The notes below the pieces were generated by a model. The model made no database searches and was not told where the DNA came from. It worked only from the letters and a program-made list of their open reading frames with translations. From positions 64,001 to 128,000 of the forward strand of contig NZ_QJVJ01000012.1 of assembly GCF_003217775.1 (NCBI RefSeq): a stretch of DNA of 64,000 bases, in the 5' to 3' direction. The first letter of the stretch is position 1; each line of letters begins with the position of its first letter. Positions 1 through 10,400 of the stretch are shown in pieces. Source of the stretch: Paenibacillus flagellatus (GTDB lineage Bacteria; Bacillota; Bacilli; Paenibacillales; NBRC-103111). A program made the position numbers and the translations under genes.

Positions 1-2079
1 CGGGAAGCCGGCCGCGTAAGGGGCGATCTCGTACGGCGGGAACAGGATATGCAGCGCGTCCTCGGTGACGTGGAACAGCTGGTCCGGCTTCACCTCCACG
101 GTGCTGTCGGGAAACACGTAAGAATACTCCGGGTTCGTCGCGATTTGCTTCTTCACGATGTCGGTCAGCGTCTTCGTAAAGGGCGCGCCCGGCTTGAACA
201 AATCCTTCAGGGCGTACATGTCGCCGTTCGCCAGGTTGAGGTGGACGTATTCCCTCGACGGCATGCCGTGGGCCGCACCGAACGGATAGTTGTAGGCGAA
301 CAGCTCGAGGACGAGCAGGTCGTCCCGGTAAAAGACGACGTCGAAGTCGCCGGTATAATCCGCATCCAGCTGCTTGTCGGCGGGAACCGGCTTCACGGCC
401 GACAGCCGCTTCAGCTTCTCGTTCGTTCTCCGTTCGACGGCGGGATCGGCCATCCCTTCGATTTGCGGGTAGTAGACGACGTAGTCCCGGTTCGGCCGGT
501 ACTTCATCTCCCGGATGAGGTAGGGGGGCTCGAGCGGGATCGTCGGGTCCGGCTTCCAGACGGGCTTGCCGGATCGGTCGTAATACGACCTCCGCTGATC
601 GACGTCGGCGCCGATCAGGCTCCCCGTAAATTCCAGCGAACCGCTGCCCTCGAGCCGGGGGAGGCCGGCGGCCGGCTTGCCGTTACGGTCGATGAAGTAC
701 GTGTAGTTCCGGTCCGACACGGACGAATAGCCTTTGTCGAACGGGAGCATCTCGTAAAAGTCGAACCCGGTCAGCCGTCTGCCGCCGGTCGTGGCCAAGG
801 CGTACTTGGAGCCGATGTAAGCCCGGGCCGGATCGATCGCCTGGCCGATCGCCACCCGCTGGTCGCCGAGCGGCAGGATGTCGTTGTACTCGGCCGGAAT
901 GACGAACGCGCCCGACTTGTCGATCAGCCCGTACCGGCTGTCGGGCTGGCCCGCCGTATCGACAACCGCCCGGCCGTCACGGAACGGCATGGCCGCCGTG
1001 AAGCGGGGAGGGATGACGACCCGGCCTTTCTCGTCGATGTAGCCGTACTTGCCGTTCGGCTCCCGCTGGAACGACATCCGCCCTTCGCTTAACGGTCCGA
1101 CGGACGCCTGACGGTAGGTGGCGAGCCGTTGGCCGTTTTTGCCGATCAGCGCGTATTCGCCGTCCTTGATCTTCACGACCGCCCGGCCGTCTTCGAAATC
1201 GCCGGCCTCCTCGTACCGGGCGGGAATCGCTTCCTTGCCTTGACGATCGAGATAGCCGTACCGGGTATGTCCGGCTTCGTCCATCCGGTTGAAGACGGCC
1301 CGGCCGTTTTTGAGCGTACCGATGTAATCGTAGGCACGGGGCGTGAGGATGTGCCCGAGGTCGTCCATCATCTTGGACCCTTCGCGATCATAGACGGTAG
1401 CGACGCCCTCCGAGAACGGGGAAATCGAATCGTACACGGGCTTGGCCACGTAGTCGCCCTTCGCGTCGATCACGCCCTGCTTGCCGTGCTGCTGCACGAC
1501 GGCCAGCCCGTTGTCCTGGAAGCTCATCGCGTACTCGTACGTCGGGGGAAGAACCGTCCGTCCGCGCTTGTCGATATAGCCCCACAGCGTTCCCCGCGTC
1601 GTTTTGACCGGAATCGGGTAAAGGCGGATCGCCCGATCTTCGCCGGTCTCCCGGTCGGCGTCGTCCGTCCGATAGCCATCGTCCGCGGGGAGCTCCCGCC
1701 AATCGGGGGCGATATCGGTTAGCCCATATTCGGTCCATTGGTAGATGGACAGCCGGGGGCGGCCGTCCCGGCGAGCCCAGCCGACGATCACGTCGGCCCG
1801 GTACGGATCGCTCGTATGGGCGGCGTAGAAGGCGCCGATGCCGTCGCCCTTGCCTTTCTCGGCGGCGACGGGCACCCATTGCGCGCCGTTCCATTTGAAG
1901 ACGACGACGTACAAGTCGTCCTGCCACCGGCAGGCGCCGATCCATTCCGGCATTCCGTCCCCGTCCACGTCCGTCGCCACGACGGGAGAATCGCCGTACG
2001 GCCACTGATCGGGTATGACCCACTCGGCCCCGGCCGGCAAGGCCGCGCGGAGCCAGTGAAGTTCGTTTCTCATCGACAT
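1..2079 (-). CDS. WG-repeat protein with C-terminal DUF3298-like domain (3' end outside window)
   Basis: An uninterrupted minus-strand frame of 693 codons runs from ATG at 2079 to the window edge, with TAAGGAGT about 9 bases upstream of the start. The N-terminus carries an FG-GAP-like stretch (DVDGDGMPEW). Many WG-type repeats follow, with motifs such as GLIDKSGAFVIPAEYN, GYIDKRGRTVLPPTYE and GYIDEKGRVVIPPRF. The last 200 residues look like DUF3298/RsiV C-terminal domains (VVFYRDDLLVLELFAYNY, then YVHLNLANGDMYALKDLF, then IAPYAAGFP), so probably only a few codons are missing. WG repeats form beta structures of unclear ligand; I see no signal peptide and infer a cytoplasmic or unconventionally placed protein. 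Function unknown. The two long plus-strand frames opposite it are antisense shadows. Confidence 0.85.
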   Translation of the reverse strand, partial: MSMRNELHWLRAALPAGAEWVIPDQWPYGDSPVVATDVDGDGMPEWIGACRWQDDLYVVVFKWNGAQWVPVAAEKGKGDGIGAFYAAHTSDPYRADVIVGWARRDGRPRLSIYQWTEYGLTDIAPDWRELPADDGYRTDDADRETGEDRAIRLYPIPVKTTRGTLWGYIDKRGRTVLPPTYEYAMSFQDNGLAVVQQHGKQGVIDAKGDYVAKPVYDSISPFSEGVATVYDREGSKMMDDLGHILTPRAYDYIGTLKNGRAVFNRMDEAGHTRYGYLDRQGKEAIPARYEEAGDFEDGRAVVKIKDGEYALIGKNGQRLATYRQASVGPLSEGRMSFQREPNGKYGYIDEKGRVVIPPRFTAAMPFRDGRAVVDTAGQPDSRYGLIDKSGAFVIPAEYNDILPLGDQRVAIGQAIDPARAYIGSKYALATTGGRRLTGFDFYEMLPFDKGYSSVSDRNYTYFIDRNGKPAAGLPRLEGSGSLEFTGSLIGADVDQRRSYYDRSGKPVWKPDPTIPLEPPYLIREMKYRPNRDYVVYYPQIEGMADPAVERRTNEKLKRLSAVKPVPADKQLDADYTGDFDVVFYRDDLLVLELFAYNYPFGAAHGMPSREYVHLNLANGDMYALKDLFKPGAPFTKTLTDIVKKQIATNPEYSYVFPDSTVEVKPDQLFHVTEDALHILFPPYEIAPYAAGFP

Positions 2080-2325
2080 GCGAGTCAAACTCCTTATGTT
2101 CGATTTTGGATGTTTGCCTACAGCATATGGGCGAACGGGCGGATTGGTGAGGAAAAGGGGGATAGGTGGAGTTGATTGGCGGGTTATTTTGTCGATATTC
2201 CTTGATGATCCTGAATATCACTCGTAGCTCGCATTAAGTAAGATTATTCGCTACAATAATCGTTGAACGGATTCGCGTTGCAGGCGACTGACAAGAGGGA
2301 GCAATATATAGGGGTGTAGGGTCCG

Positions 2326-2595
2326 ATGGGAAAATTTAGGTGCAGGTGTGGAATGGGCTTATCGAATCATAGGATACCTAATGATGTGGAGTTGATTGTC
2401 TACACCAGTGTAGAGTGGGAAGTCATTAATGAAATTGATTCATTGGATTATATGCCCGAACCCAAATATGAAGTATGGCATTGTAAACAATGTGATAGAG
2501 TCCATGTTTTCAAAGGCTCAAAACATATCAAAACATATCGGGTAGAGCTTATTGATGAGGATAACGAGCGAGAAAACCATGTTCTTGATCCTTGA
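2326..2595 (+). CDS. Small hypothetical protein with paired cysteine motifs
   Basis: This is an 89-residue protein of unrecognised family. It has an N-terminal CRCG motif at residues 6-9 and a WHCKQCDRVH motif near residues 50-59, together suggesting a four-cysteine metal (zinc) site or rubredoxin-like knuckle. The C-terminus is acidic (ELIDEDNERE). Codon use is clearly AT-richer than all neighbours, which are GC-rich, so the gene may be a recent arrival. GGGGTGTAGGG lies just upstream of the ATG as a weak ribosome binding site. It stands alone between a divergent WG-repeat gene and a decayed PIN gene. A role in metal or nucleic-acid binding is only a guess. Confidence 0.6.
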   Translation: MGKFRCRCGMGLSNHRIPNDVELIVYTSVEWEVINEIDSLDYMPEPKYEVWHCKQCDRVHVFKGSKHIKTYRVELIDEDNERENHVLDP

Positions 2596-2599
2596 TGAA

Positions 2600-2921
2600 A
2601 TAAGGGTGATTATCGATAATTGATGTAAGCTCCACTTGCACTAATCGCAGATCATTTGTTACAAACACGTCCGCTGGGGCAACAATAGCGGATGCGATTA
2701 CCAATGCCCTTTCGGCAACCGGGCTGGCATAGAGCAACTCATATTGCTTCTCTCAAGCTGAGCTTCCATCCCGAATCGGTTTCACGAGGATCTCTGGAAA
2801 TGGCTAAGCAACTGCCGAATAGGTTCCTTCCTCCATCTTCTCAAGCAACCCTTTCGCTTTGTCGCCAAATGGTGGGTGTTGCTCAAACACATAAATATAT
2901 GTTTGTATCCAAAGCGATTTT
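2600..2921 (-). pseudogene. Decayed PIN-domain (VapC-like) ribonuclease gene
   Basis: Reading the minus strand from 2921 gives the hallmark start of a PIN domain (ALDTNIYL). After a frameshift it continues FEQHPPFGDKAKGLLEKM, then a stop, then PFPEILVKPIRDGSS, another stop, then YELLYASPVAERALVIAS and ADVFVTNDLRLVQVEL. The order and motifs (first acidic residue in DTN, final VTND) match VapC-type toxins. The frame is broken at least three times and the central helix before ADVF appears shortened. No antitoxin frame is visible upstream. It lies tail-to-tail with the AT-rich gene ending at 2595. PIN proteins are Mg-dependent ribonucleases; this copy should be inactive. Confidence 0.7.
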
Positions 2922-3003
2922 TCTACAAGGGGTGCTCGCGATCAGGCGAAGTAATGGAGAACGCCCCCCGACGATTGTTGGAGGGGACGTCTGGAAAACG
3001 ACG

Positions 3004-3046
3004 AATGCGGACAGGGCTCCAAGCGAGCTCCGGTCCGCATTTTTTC
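3004..3046. terminator. Hairpin terminator downstream of the exported-protein gene
   Basis: ATGCGGAC (3005-3012) pairs with GTCCGCAT (3033-3040), with extra pairing inside, followed by a run of T on the plus strand and GTCGTTTT on the minus strand. It lies about 30 bases past the stop of the minus-strand gene at 3075 and could act in both directions. Confidence 0.6.
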
Positions 3047-3074
3047 ATGTGAGAACGCCGTCGTTCGTACCGCG

Positions 3075-3908
3075 CTACTCCAATAGCCCGCAATTGGCTT
3101 CTTTCAAAACGGTATTCATACCCTTCTTAAAATCCTCGATGTACTGCTCCAGCCCTTGCGGATTGTTGGGGTTGTTCCGGTTGTAATTGGCCACCGCTTC
3201 TCGGACCCGCGCGTCATAGGCGGCGATCATCTCGCGGCACGCCATTCCCGGATATTGCGCCTGTGGCGTCTCGGGCTCCGGCGGCTTGTTGGGCACATAG
3301 CCGCTTTTCCACTTCTCGACGGTCGCTCTTTCCCATTTGCTCACGAATTTATAATCTTCCAGCTTCTTGTTATGAAACTCCAAGGCATCCGCCTTCCGCA
3401 CGATCACCCTGCCCGCAACGTCATCCAAATGAATGATGTCGATCACAAGCGTCTCCGCCGTCGAATCGATCAAAAACTTCGATAAGGCCAGTATCCGATC
3501 GTTATCCTTGTTCGAATCGTTCGCCTTCTTCAAGTCGACCTGCAAATACGGGCCGTATTCGTTGTAGGTCAGCCGCACGTTTCCGGCTTCGTGCTCTTTC
3601 GCTTGTTCATTCATCTTTTTCAGATTGCCGGAAAACGACTGGGAAGGGTCGGGCAAGGTGAGCTCGACGTTGTAGTTGTCGGCATCCCATTTGACGTCCA
3701 CACCCGCTTGTTTCAGCAAATAGAGCGGCACCAACGTGCGCCCTTCGCGAATGACGGCCGGTACATCCTCGACGAGCAGTTTTTTCCCTCCGGCGATCAC
3801 GTTGACGATCGGATCCCCGTTGAAGTCGCCATGAAGGCTGGAGGCTTGGACGACGCCGGCGCAGCCCAAGACCAGCAGCACGCTGGCGGCCGCATATTTG
3901 ATTTTCAT
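3075..3908 (-). CDS. Exported protein with copper amine oxidase N-terminal-like domain
   Basis: The product has 277 residues, starting at the ATG at 3908, which has AAGGAG 7 bases upstream; a longer frame from 3956 lacks one. A Sec signal peptide is visible (MKIKYAAASVLLVLGCAGVVQA). After it comes a copper-amine-oxidase-N-like (stalk) domain: IVNVIAGGKKLLVEDVPAVI, then GRTLVPLYLLKQAGVDVKWD. The C-terminal 150 residues hold a putative hydrophilic domain with KKANDSNKDNDRILALSKFL, ending in a helical stretch with one Cys (EANCGLLE). In Paenibacillaceae such domains occur on many secreted or wall proteins and do not imply amine oxidase activity. It appears monocistronic. Precise role unknown. 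Confidence 0.8.
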   Translation of the reverse strand: MKIKYAAASVLLVLGCAGVVQASSLHGDFNGDPIVNVIAGGKKLLVEDVPAVIREGRTLVPLYLLKQAGVDVKWDADNYNVELTLPDPSQSFSGNLKKMNEQAKEHEAGNVRLTYNEYGPYLQVDLKKANDSNKDNDRILALSKFLIDSTAETLVIDIIHLDDVAGRVIVRKADALEFHNKKLEDYKFVSKWERATVEKWKSGYVPNKPPEPETPQAQYPGMACREMIAAYDARVREAVANYNRNNPNNPQGLEQYIEDFKKGMNTVLKEANCGLLE

Positions 3909-4180
3909 ATGGAGTCTCCTTCCAAAGATTGTTATCACTTCCTCCCAGAATACCAAAATTCGCCCAATATCGGTGAAATATTTTCTATCCCTATTAAAAA
4001 GAGGAAACCGCCGTTCGGAAAAAAATACGGTCCGATCTTTAATATCGGCTGTAGCAGACGTCCGACCGTCCGCTTTATAGTGAAAGCGGCAGCGCAGGAA
4101 GCTGTACGACCGCTCGAAACGGAGGGGATAGGCCGAAACCGGAATGCGGTTTATACGATCGCGGCGCTACATTCGATAAA

Positions 4181-4204
4181 AAGGAGATGAATCGAAGAGA
4201 ATGA
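4181..4204 (+). promoter_or_regulatory. Ribosome binding site and 5-codon leader ORF overlapping the M60 start
   Basis: AAAAAGGAG is followed immediately by an ATG at 4187 that opens a five-codon ORF (MNRRE). Its TGA overlaps the M60 ATG at 4201 as ATGA. The Shine-Dalgarno to real-start distance is long (14 bases), so translation may be coupled to the leader peptide. Confidence 0.4.
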
Positions 4205-7200
4205 ACAGACACGCCAAAAAATCGGTTCGATTGCTCGCTTCTTTGGTTGCGCTTACCATTTGCGTTCTACCGCCCGTCTCGACTCTAAGCGCGGCGGCTG
4301 ACGGCACGCTTTCCAGCTCCGTGCAGAATTCGACCGCTGCAAGGGCGGCGACGCAGCACGACCTCGACGTCATATACAAAGATTTGTCCGGCTATCCGTC
4401 CGTATCCGCCACCTATAACGGCGGCGTTGCGGCGATCGGGGACAACGCTTTCGTATTGGCCGTGAATCCCGATACGACGCCGATTTTGGCGGCGGCCCGC
4501 TACGGCGCGGGCAAGGTGGTCGTCGCCGGCGACGACTCCTACTTCAAGTTTACGCCCGATATCGCCGACGACCGGAAAACGGTGGCCCGCAACATCCTGC
4601 TGTGGCTGACCGAGGACTCGGATACGTTGACGTACCAGGAGGCGCTGGACGGCAAAGGGAAGCTGCCCATGCTGTCGGCGACGTGGAAAAATTACAAGAT
4701 CGAAAACGGCGCGCCGATCGAGCTGTTCAACGCGGCGAAGTTCACGGCGGAACATCTCGACCCGGCCCGCTACCCGGTCGCTTATGTCGACGGAACGCTT
4801 CGTGCTGAAGAGATTGATGCTCTGGAAGCCTATGTCCGTCAGGGCGGGCATGTCGTCGTTCCTTTGAAGGGATGGGTGATGGAGCAGTATCCGCACGTCT
4901 TCCTCGGCAGCGAATACGAGGGACGCTCGGGCAAGCTGAGCGACGATTTTCCGGTGCAGCGGCTCTTGAACCGGATGGGACTCGGCTTGATGAACAATAC
5001 GGCCACGACCCGGACCGCGACGCTGCCCAAGCTGACGGCGGAGCAGTCCGCCAACTACCATGCGGTCAAGCTGGTGGAGCAGGCCAAGGCGATCGAGGCC
5101 GGCACGCTGTCCCCGGACGACGTGAACGTCGGTCCTCCCGGAGCGGACGCCGCCAAGAAGCTGCAAATTATCGCGGCCGTCGCCGGGGGCACGTTCAGCA
5201 GCGTATCTCCCGCAAGCCCGCTGTACGAGGCGGTGCAGCGCGATGCGGCCGAGCTGGACACGCGGCTGGCGTTCCCGCTCGACCGGTCCAAGGCGCCTTA
5301 CACGAGCGCGCTTCTCGCCTACAAGCTGAACCGGGTCGGCACCAATCTGGACGCGCCCAAGTCGCCGTACGCCGATAACTTCCCCGGCGCGGTTCCGGCC
5401 GGCGCGCCGACCGTGCCGAATCGGGTCGTCCGCGTCGACTTCGACTATTCGACGTTCGATTATTTGCGCCAGGGCACGGTGCCGAAAAACTGGATCAGCA
5501 CCGGACTGTATGCGCCCGCAGGCGAGTGGGTGACCGTCAACGTTCCGGCCGGCACGACGAATTTGGACGTGCAGGTCGGGGCGCACACCGACAATTTGAC
5601 GAGCCAGAACGTATGGAAGCGCGTCCCCGTCATTACGCAGCGCAAGACGCTCGTCCCCGGCGAGAACCGGATCCGCAGCCCTTACGGCGGCTTGATCTAC
5701 TTGATCCCGACGAAGCCGCAGCCGGGCGTCGCGAAAGACATTTCGATCGCCGGCGGGTTCGCCGCGCCTTATTACGTGCTCGGGCAGACGTCCGCGGACG
5801 AATGGAGGACGACCGTCCGGAACAACCCCGCGCCATGGGCCGAGCTGCAAGGGCGCCGCGTCATCGTGACGCTGCCGTCGGAAGTCGTTCGCAGCCTGGA
5901 CGACCCGCGGGAGCTGATGGAGAAATGGGACGCCATCGTCGACTACCAGGACGAGGTGGCGGGCCTCTCGCCGGATAATCCGCTGCCGCATAAAAGCGCG
6001 AACCTCCCGTTTCGCTACGTGGCGGACCGGCAAATCAGCGCGGGCTTCATGCATGCCGGCTACCCGATCATGTTCCAGATCGACCCTTCGGCGGCCCACG
6101 CCGTCGATATCAACCGGGTGACGCGAGGCGGATGGGGGTTCTGGCACGAGACGGGACACGAGTTCCAGCAGGGGGCTTGGAACTGGAACGTGACGGGCGA
6201 AATTACCGTCAACATCTACTCCCTCTATGTCCAGCAAAAGTTCGGCAACAGCAGCAACCTGCTGATCCGCAACGCCGAAGGAAAAGACTTCTACGACCGC
6301 GCCTTCGATTATATGGCGAGCAGCATCCCGAACAAGTCGTTCGGCGATACCGCCCAGCTGGACCTGTTCGGCTATCTGGTCCTTTTCCGCCAGCTTTCTC
6401 TCGCTTACGGATGGGAATTCTACGCCAAGCTGCACCGGGCGTACCGGGAGCTGCCGGCGGCTCAACTGCCGAAGACGAATCAAGAGGAAATCGACACCTT
6501 TGTCGTCATGGCTTCGAAAACGGCCGGCGAAAACTTGACCGCGTTTTTCGACAAGTGGGCGGTGCCGTATTCCAAGGACGCGGTGCGGGCGCAAATCGCC
6601 GCCTTGAACTTGCCGATGCCGGCGCAGGATATCTGGACGCTTCGGGAGACGAACGTGCTGAGCGCTCCGGAGATCGTCCTCGAGCCGGCCAAGGAATGGC
6701 ATAACGGCGAGGTTCGCGTGACGGTGAACGTGCAGACGTCCGGTACCGCCGGCTTGCGAGGCCAATACAAGCTCGGCCCTAACGGCAAGTGGACCGATTA
6801 CACCGGTCCGGTAACCGTAGAGGCCGAGGGAGGGACGGCCGTATACGCCCGCTCGGCCGAGCTGTCCGGGGTGACCGGCCCGGAAGCGGTCAAGACGGTG
6901 AAAATCGACCGGATCGCGCCGGCTGTCGAAGCGACCGTTACGCAGTCGGTATATCAGACCGAACGCTTGACGATCCCGGTTACCGTCTCCGACGGGGAGA
7001 GCGGCGTAGCGGCGACGACCGTTCGGCTGGACGGCAAGGAAGTCGCAGCGCCCGTCGCCATCGAGCCGTTATCGCTCGCCGCAGGGCCGCATACGCTCCG
7101 CGTGGAGGCGGTCGACGCCGCCGGCAACGCCGTCGCGAAGGAGTTCGCCTTCGAAGTCGCGATCGATGCCGCCCATCTGGCCGAAGCGGTCCAAGCGGGA

Positions 7201-7422
7201 AGGGCGAAGGGGTGGATCGGCAACGAGGGGATCGCTCGGAGCCTATTGGCCAAAATCGAGCGCTTGCAGCAGCAGCCCGCAGGCAGCCAGGAAGCGTCGA
7301 ACGCCCTGAATGCGCTGGAAAACGAGGTGAACGCCCAGTCGGGCAAACATATCGATGCCGGATTTGCCGGACTTCTGATCGGCGATATCGCCTACATCAA
7401 GAGCCGGAGCGCCAATCCGTAA
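4201..7422 (+). CDS. Secreted M60 (enhancin-like) metallopeptidase with Ig-like and FIMAH C-terminal domains
   Basis: The product has 1,073 residues. A signal peptide (about residues 1-32) is followed by a gatase-like region (AARYGAGKVVVAGDDSYFKF) that in this family precedes the catalytic part. The M60 gluzincin site HETGHE is at residues 649-654, with a likely third zinc ligand E667 in VTGEITVN. M60 proteases cleave mucin-like glycoproteins in characterised members (BT4244, SslE, enhancin), so an extracellular glycoprotease is expected. C-terminal parts are a chitobiase-like Ig domain (GQYKLGPNGKWTDYTGPV), another Ig-like domain (VSDGESGVAATTVRLDG) and a helical FIMAH-type domain (residues about 995-1070). 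It is the first gene of the glycan locus and has a shorter paralogue at 27,462. Confidence 0.93.
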   Translation: MNRHAKKSVRLLASLVALTICVLPPVSTLSAAADGTLSSSVQNSTAARAATQHDLDVIYKDLSGYPSVSATYNGGVAAIGDNAFVLAVNPDTTPILAAARYGAGKVVVAGDDSYFKFTPDIADDRKTVARNILLWLTEDSDTLTYQEALDGKGKLPMLSATWKNYKIENGAPIELFNAAKFTAEHLDPARYPVAYVDGTLRAEEIDALEAYVRQGGHVVVPLKGWVMEQYPHVFLGSEYEGRSGKLSDDFPVQRLLNRMGLGLMNNTATTRTATLPKLTAEQSANYHAVKLVEQAKAIEAGTLSPDDVNVGPPGADAAKKLQIIAAVAGGTFSSVSPASPLYEAVQRDAAELDTRLAFPLDRSKAPYTSALLAYKLNRVGTNLDAPKSPYADNFPGAVPAGAPTVPNRVVRVDFDYSTFDYLRQGTVPKNWISTGLYAPAGEWVTVNVPAGTTNLDVQVGAHTDNLTSQNVWKRVPVITQRKTLVPGENRIRSPYGGLIYLIPTKPQPGVAKDISIAGGFAAPYYVLGQTSADEWRTTVRNNPAPWAELQGRRVIVTLPSEVVRSLDDPRELMEKWDAIVDYQDEVAGLSPDNPLPHKSANLPFRYVADRQISAGFMHAGYPIMFQIDPSAAHAVDINRVTRGGWGFWHETGHEFQQGAWNWNVTGEITVNIYSLYVQQKFGNSSNLLIRNAEGKDFYDRAFDYMASSIPNKSFGDTAQLDLFGYLVLFRQLSLAYGWEFYAKLHRAYRELPAAQLPKTNQEEIDTFVVMASKTAGENLTAFFDKWAVPYSKDAVRAQIAALNLPMPAQDIWTLRETNVLSAPEIVLEPAKEWHNGEVRVTVNVQTSGTAGLRGQYKLGPNGKWTDYTGPVTVEAEGGTAVYARSAELSGVTGPEAVKTVKIDRIAPAVEATVTQSVYQTERLTIPVTVSDGESGVAATTVRLDGKEVAAPVAIEPLSLAAGPHTLRVEAVDAAGNAVAKEFAFEVAIDAAHLAEAVQAGRAKGWIGNEGIARSLLAKIERLQQQPAGSQEASNALNALENEVNAQSGKHIDAGFAGLLIGDIAYIKSRSANP

Positions 7423-7427
7423 TAGAG

Positions 7428-7455
7428 AAGGGCGGTCGGAAGGCCGCCCTTCGTT
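7428..7455 (+). terminator. Intergenic hairpin between M60 and PL8 genes
   Basis: AAGGGCGG (7428-7435) pairs with CCGCCCTT (7444-7451), followed only by CGTTCACTTT. The short T tract suggests partial termination or transcript stabilisation between the two genes rather than full termination. Confidence 0.5.
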
Positions 7456-7482
7456 CACTTTCCATCCGAAGGAGGCATTCTA

Positions 7483-10400
7483 ATGAGAAAAATGCTGCTG
7501 CTGCTGATCGTTTTCGCTATCGCCATTCCGGTTCTGTACGGCTCGGCCGTTTCGGCTGCCGACGAATACGATGCGCTTCGCCTAAAGTGGCGCGACTACT
7601 TGACCGGAGGGACGGAGGTCGATCCGTCCGATCCGGATTACGCCAAGGCGATCGAACGGATCGCCCGCAGCGTGACGAATGCGGAGGGAACCGGCGTCTG
7701 GGACCGGATGAACAAGGCGCCGGACCGGGGCTACCTGTGGAGCGATTTGACCAGCACGACGAACTCCGCGCAAGTATCGTCCCACTACACCCGGCTGAAG
7801 GAGATGGCGCTCGCGTTCGCGACTCCGGGCTCTCCGCTGTTCGGCGACGAGCGGTTGAAAAACGATATCGTCGGCGGTCTGGATTGGACGTACGCGAACC
7901 GGTACAACGAGCGCAAATCCGAATACAACAACTGGTGGGATTGGGAAATCGGCTCGCCGATGCTGCTTGCCGATACGATGACGCTGATGTACGACCACCT
8001 GTCCGCGACCCAGATCGCCGACTATGTAAGGGCGATCGACAAGTTTTGTCCCGACCCGACGAAGCGGACGAATTTGAGCAATTTCGAGGAAACCGGCGCG
8101 AACCGTCTGGACAAGGCGCTGATCGTCGTCCTGCGGGGCATCGTGACGAAGTCCGCCGCCAAAATCGAGCAAGGGCGCGACGCCATGAGTCAAGTGTTCC
8201 CGTACGTGACGAAGGACGACGGATTTTATCGCGACGGCTCGTTCGTCTTCCACGACAACTTGGCTTATACCGGAAGCTATGGCTCGGTGCTGCTCGGCGA
8301 CATCGCCAAGCTGCTTTACTTGCTGACCGGCTCCTCCTGGCAGGTGACCGACCCGAATTTGGACAACGCGTTTCGGTGGGTGACCGATTCGTTCGAGCCG
8401 CTCGTGTATCGGGGAGTCATGATGGATATGGTCAACGGCCGGTCGATTTCCCGGAAAGACCGTTCCATGTGGGGACCGATCTCGACGATCGCCTGGATGG
8501 CGGAATTCGCCCCGCCCGACCGAGCGGCCGAATACAAGCGCATCGTCAAAGGATGGCTGACCGCCAACCCGTGGCTGCCGTCGCTTTACGAGAAATCGGG
8601 GTTGAGCGCGATCCGGATGGTCAAATCGATCCTGAACGACCCCGCGGTGCAGCCGAAGGGCAGCCTGATCATGAGCAAGCCGTTCGCGGCGATGGACCGG
8701 TACGTTCACTTGCGGCCCGGCTTCGGGTTCGGCATCAGCATGTCGTCCGCCCGGATCGCGAACTTCGAGTCCGGCACCGAAAACTTGAAGGGCTGGTACA
8801 CGGGGGACGGCATGACGTACTTGTACAACAGCGACATCGACCAGTTTTTCGACGGCTTCTGGCCGACGGTCGACGCGATGCGGCTGCCCGGCACGACGTC
8901 GGACGGCGCCACGCGCCGGCATTTGCGGACCACGTCCAAAACATGGGTGGGCGGCTCGTCGATCGACGGCTTGTACGGAACGGCCGGGATGGATCTCGAT
9001 CCCGACAACAGTACGCTAGGCGGGAAAAAATCGTGGTTTCTGTTCGACGACGAAATCGTCGCCTTGGGTGCAGGGCTTACCAGTACGGATAACCGCAGGG
9101 TGGAGACGATCGTGGAAAACCGCATGATCGCCGGCGACAACGCGTTCACCGTAAACGGAGAAGCGATGCCGTCGGAGCTCGGATGGTCCGAGACGATGGA
9201 GAGCGTCTCATGGGCGCATCTGGCCGGCAGCCGGCCGGGCGCGGACATCGGGTATTATTTCCCGGACCGTCCGACGGTGAACGGCCTTCGGGAGCAGCGA
9301 ACCGGCAGCTGGAGCGACATCAATACGCTGATGAATCCGACCGAGCCGATTACCCGCAACTACTTGAGCCTGTCGCTCGATCACGGCACGAATCCGTCCG
9401 GCGAATCGTATTCGTACGTCCTGCTGCCGAACCGGGACGCCGCTTCCACCGGAAGCTATGGCGCCGATCCGGATGTCGGGGTGCTGAGCAATACGGAGCG
9501 TCTTCAGGCGGTGCGGGAGCGCAAGCTCGGGGTGACGGGCTTGAATTTCTGGCAGGACGGCACGTACGACTTCGTCCGCAGCTACCAGCCCGCCTCCGTC
9601 ATGATCAAGGAGGACGGTGACGAGCTGACGGTCGCGGTGTCGGATCCGACGATGCTGCAGGAGAAGCTGACGATCGAGCTGGGCAAAAGCGCCGTATCGG
9701 TCCTTAGCGCCGACGAAACGGTCGCCGTCACGCGCAAAGCTCCGTACATCCGGCTGGACATCGATACGGCCGGATCGCTTGGCCGAACGCACACCGTCAA
9801 GCTTCGCATCAATCCGGCGAGCCGGAATCATCTTCCGGATGTGAACCGGGTGACGGTCGACATCGCCGAGAGCAGGCTGTATCGCGGAGATTCCGCAAAC
9901 GTTGCGGTTACCGTCACGAACCTGGGGGAGCGCACCCCGGGAGGCACGCTGGAGCTTCGGCTGCCGGACGGCTGGACGGCGAACGGACCGCTCCGTTACC
10001 CGATCCGGTCGCTCGGCCCGGACGAATCGGCGACGGTGACGGCGACCGTATACGTGCCTTCGAACGCCGCGTATGCCCGGCACCGCATCACGGCCGTGCA
10101 GAAAACGGGGAACGCGACGTTCGAAGGGTCCGACGCCGTCGATGTCGTGAAACGGAACGTGGCGGCGGGCAAGCCGGCCTCGCAATCCAGCACCGCTTTC
10201 GGCGGGGTGCCGGAGCGGGCGGTGGACGGCAACACGAACGGGGCGTATTCGGCCGGCTCCGTATCCCATACCGCGCCGGAAGCGCAGCCTTATTGGCAGA
10301 CGGACCTCGGGGCGGATTACCTTGTCGACGAAATCGTCCTCTGGAACCGGACGGACTGCTGCTCCAACCGGCTGAGCCAGTATTACGTGTTCGTCTCCGA

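Noticed and set aside
49-1722. Two long plus-strand frames opposite the WG-repeat gene
   Set aside because: Arg/Val-rich shadow translations of a GC-rich gene; the minus strand gives clear WG repeats and a ribosome binding site, while these have neither.
2692-3186. A 164-codon plus-strand frame
   Set aside because: It overlaps the decayed PIN gene, a terminator and the next gene's 3' end; composition is random-like.
4285-6765. An 826-codon minus-strand frame inside the M60 gene
   Set aside because: Arg-rich composition without domains; the plus strand carries signal peptide, HExxH site and C-terminal domains.
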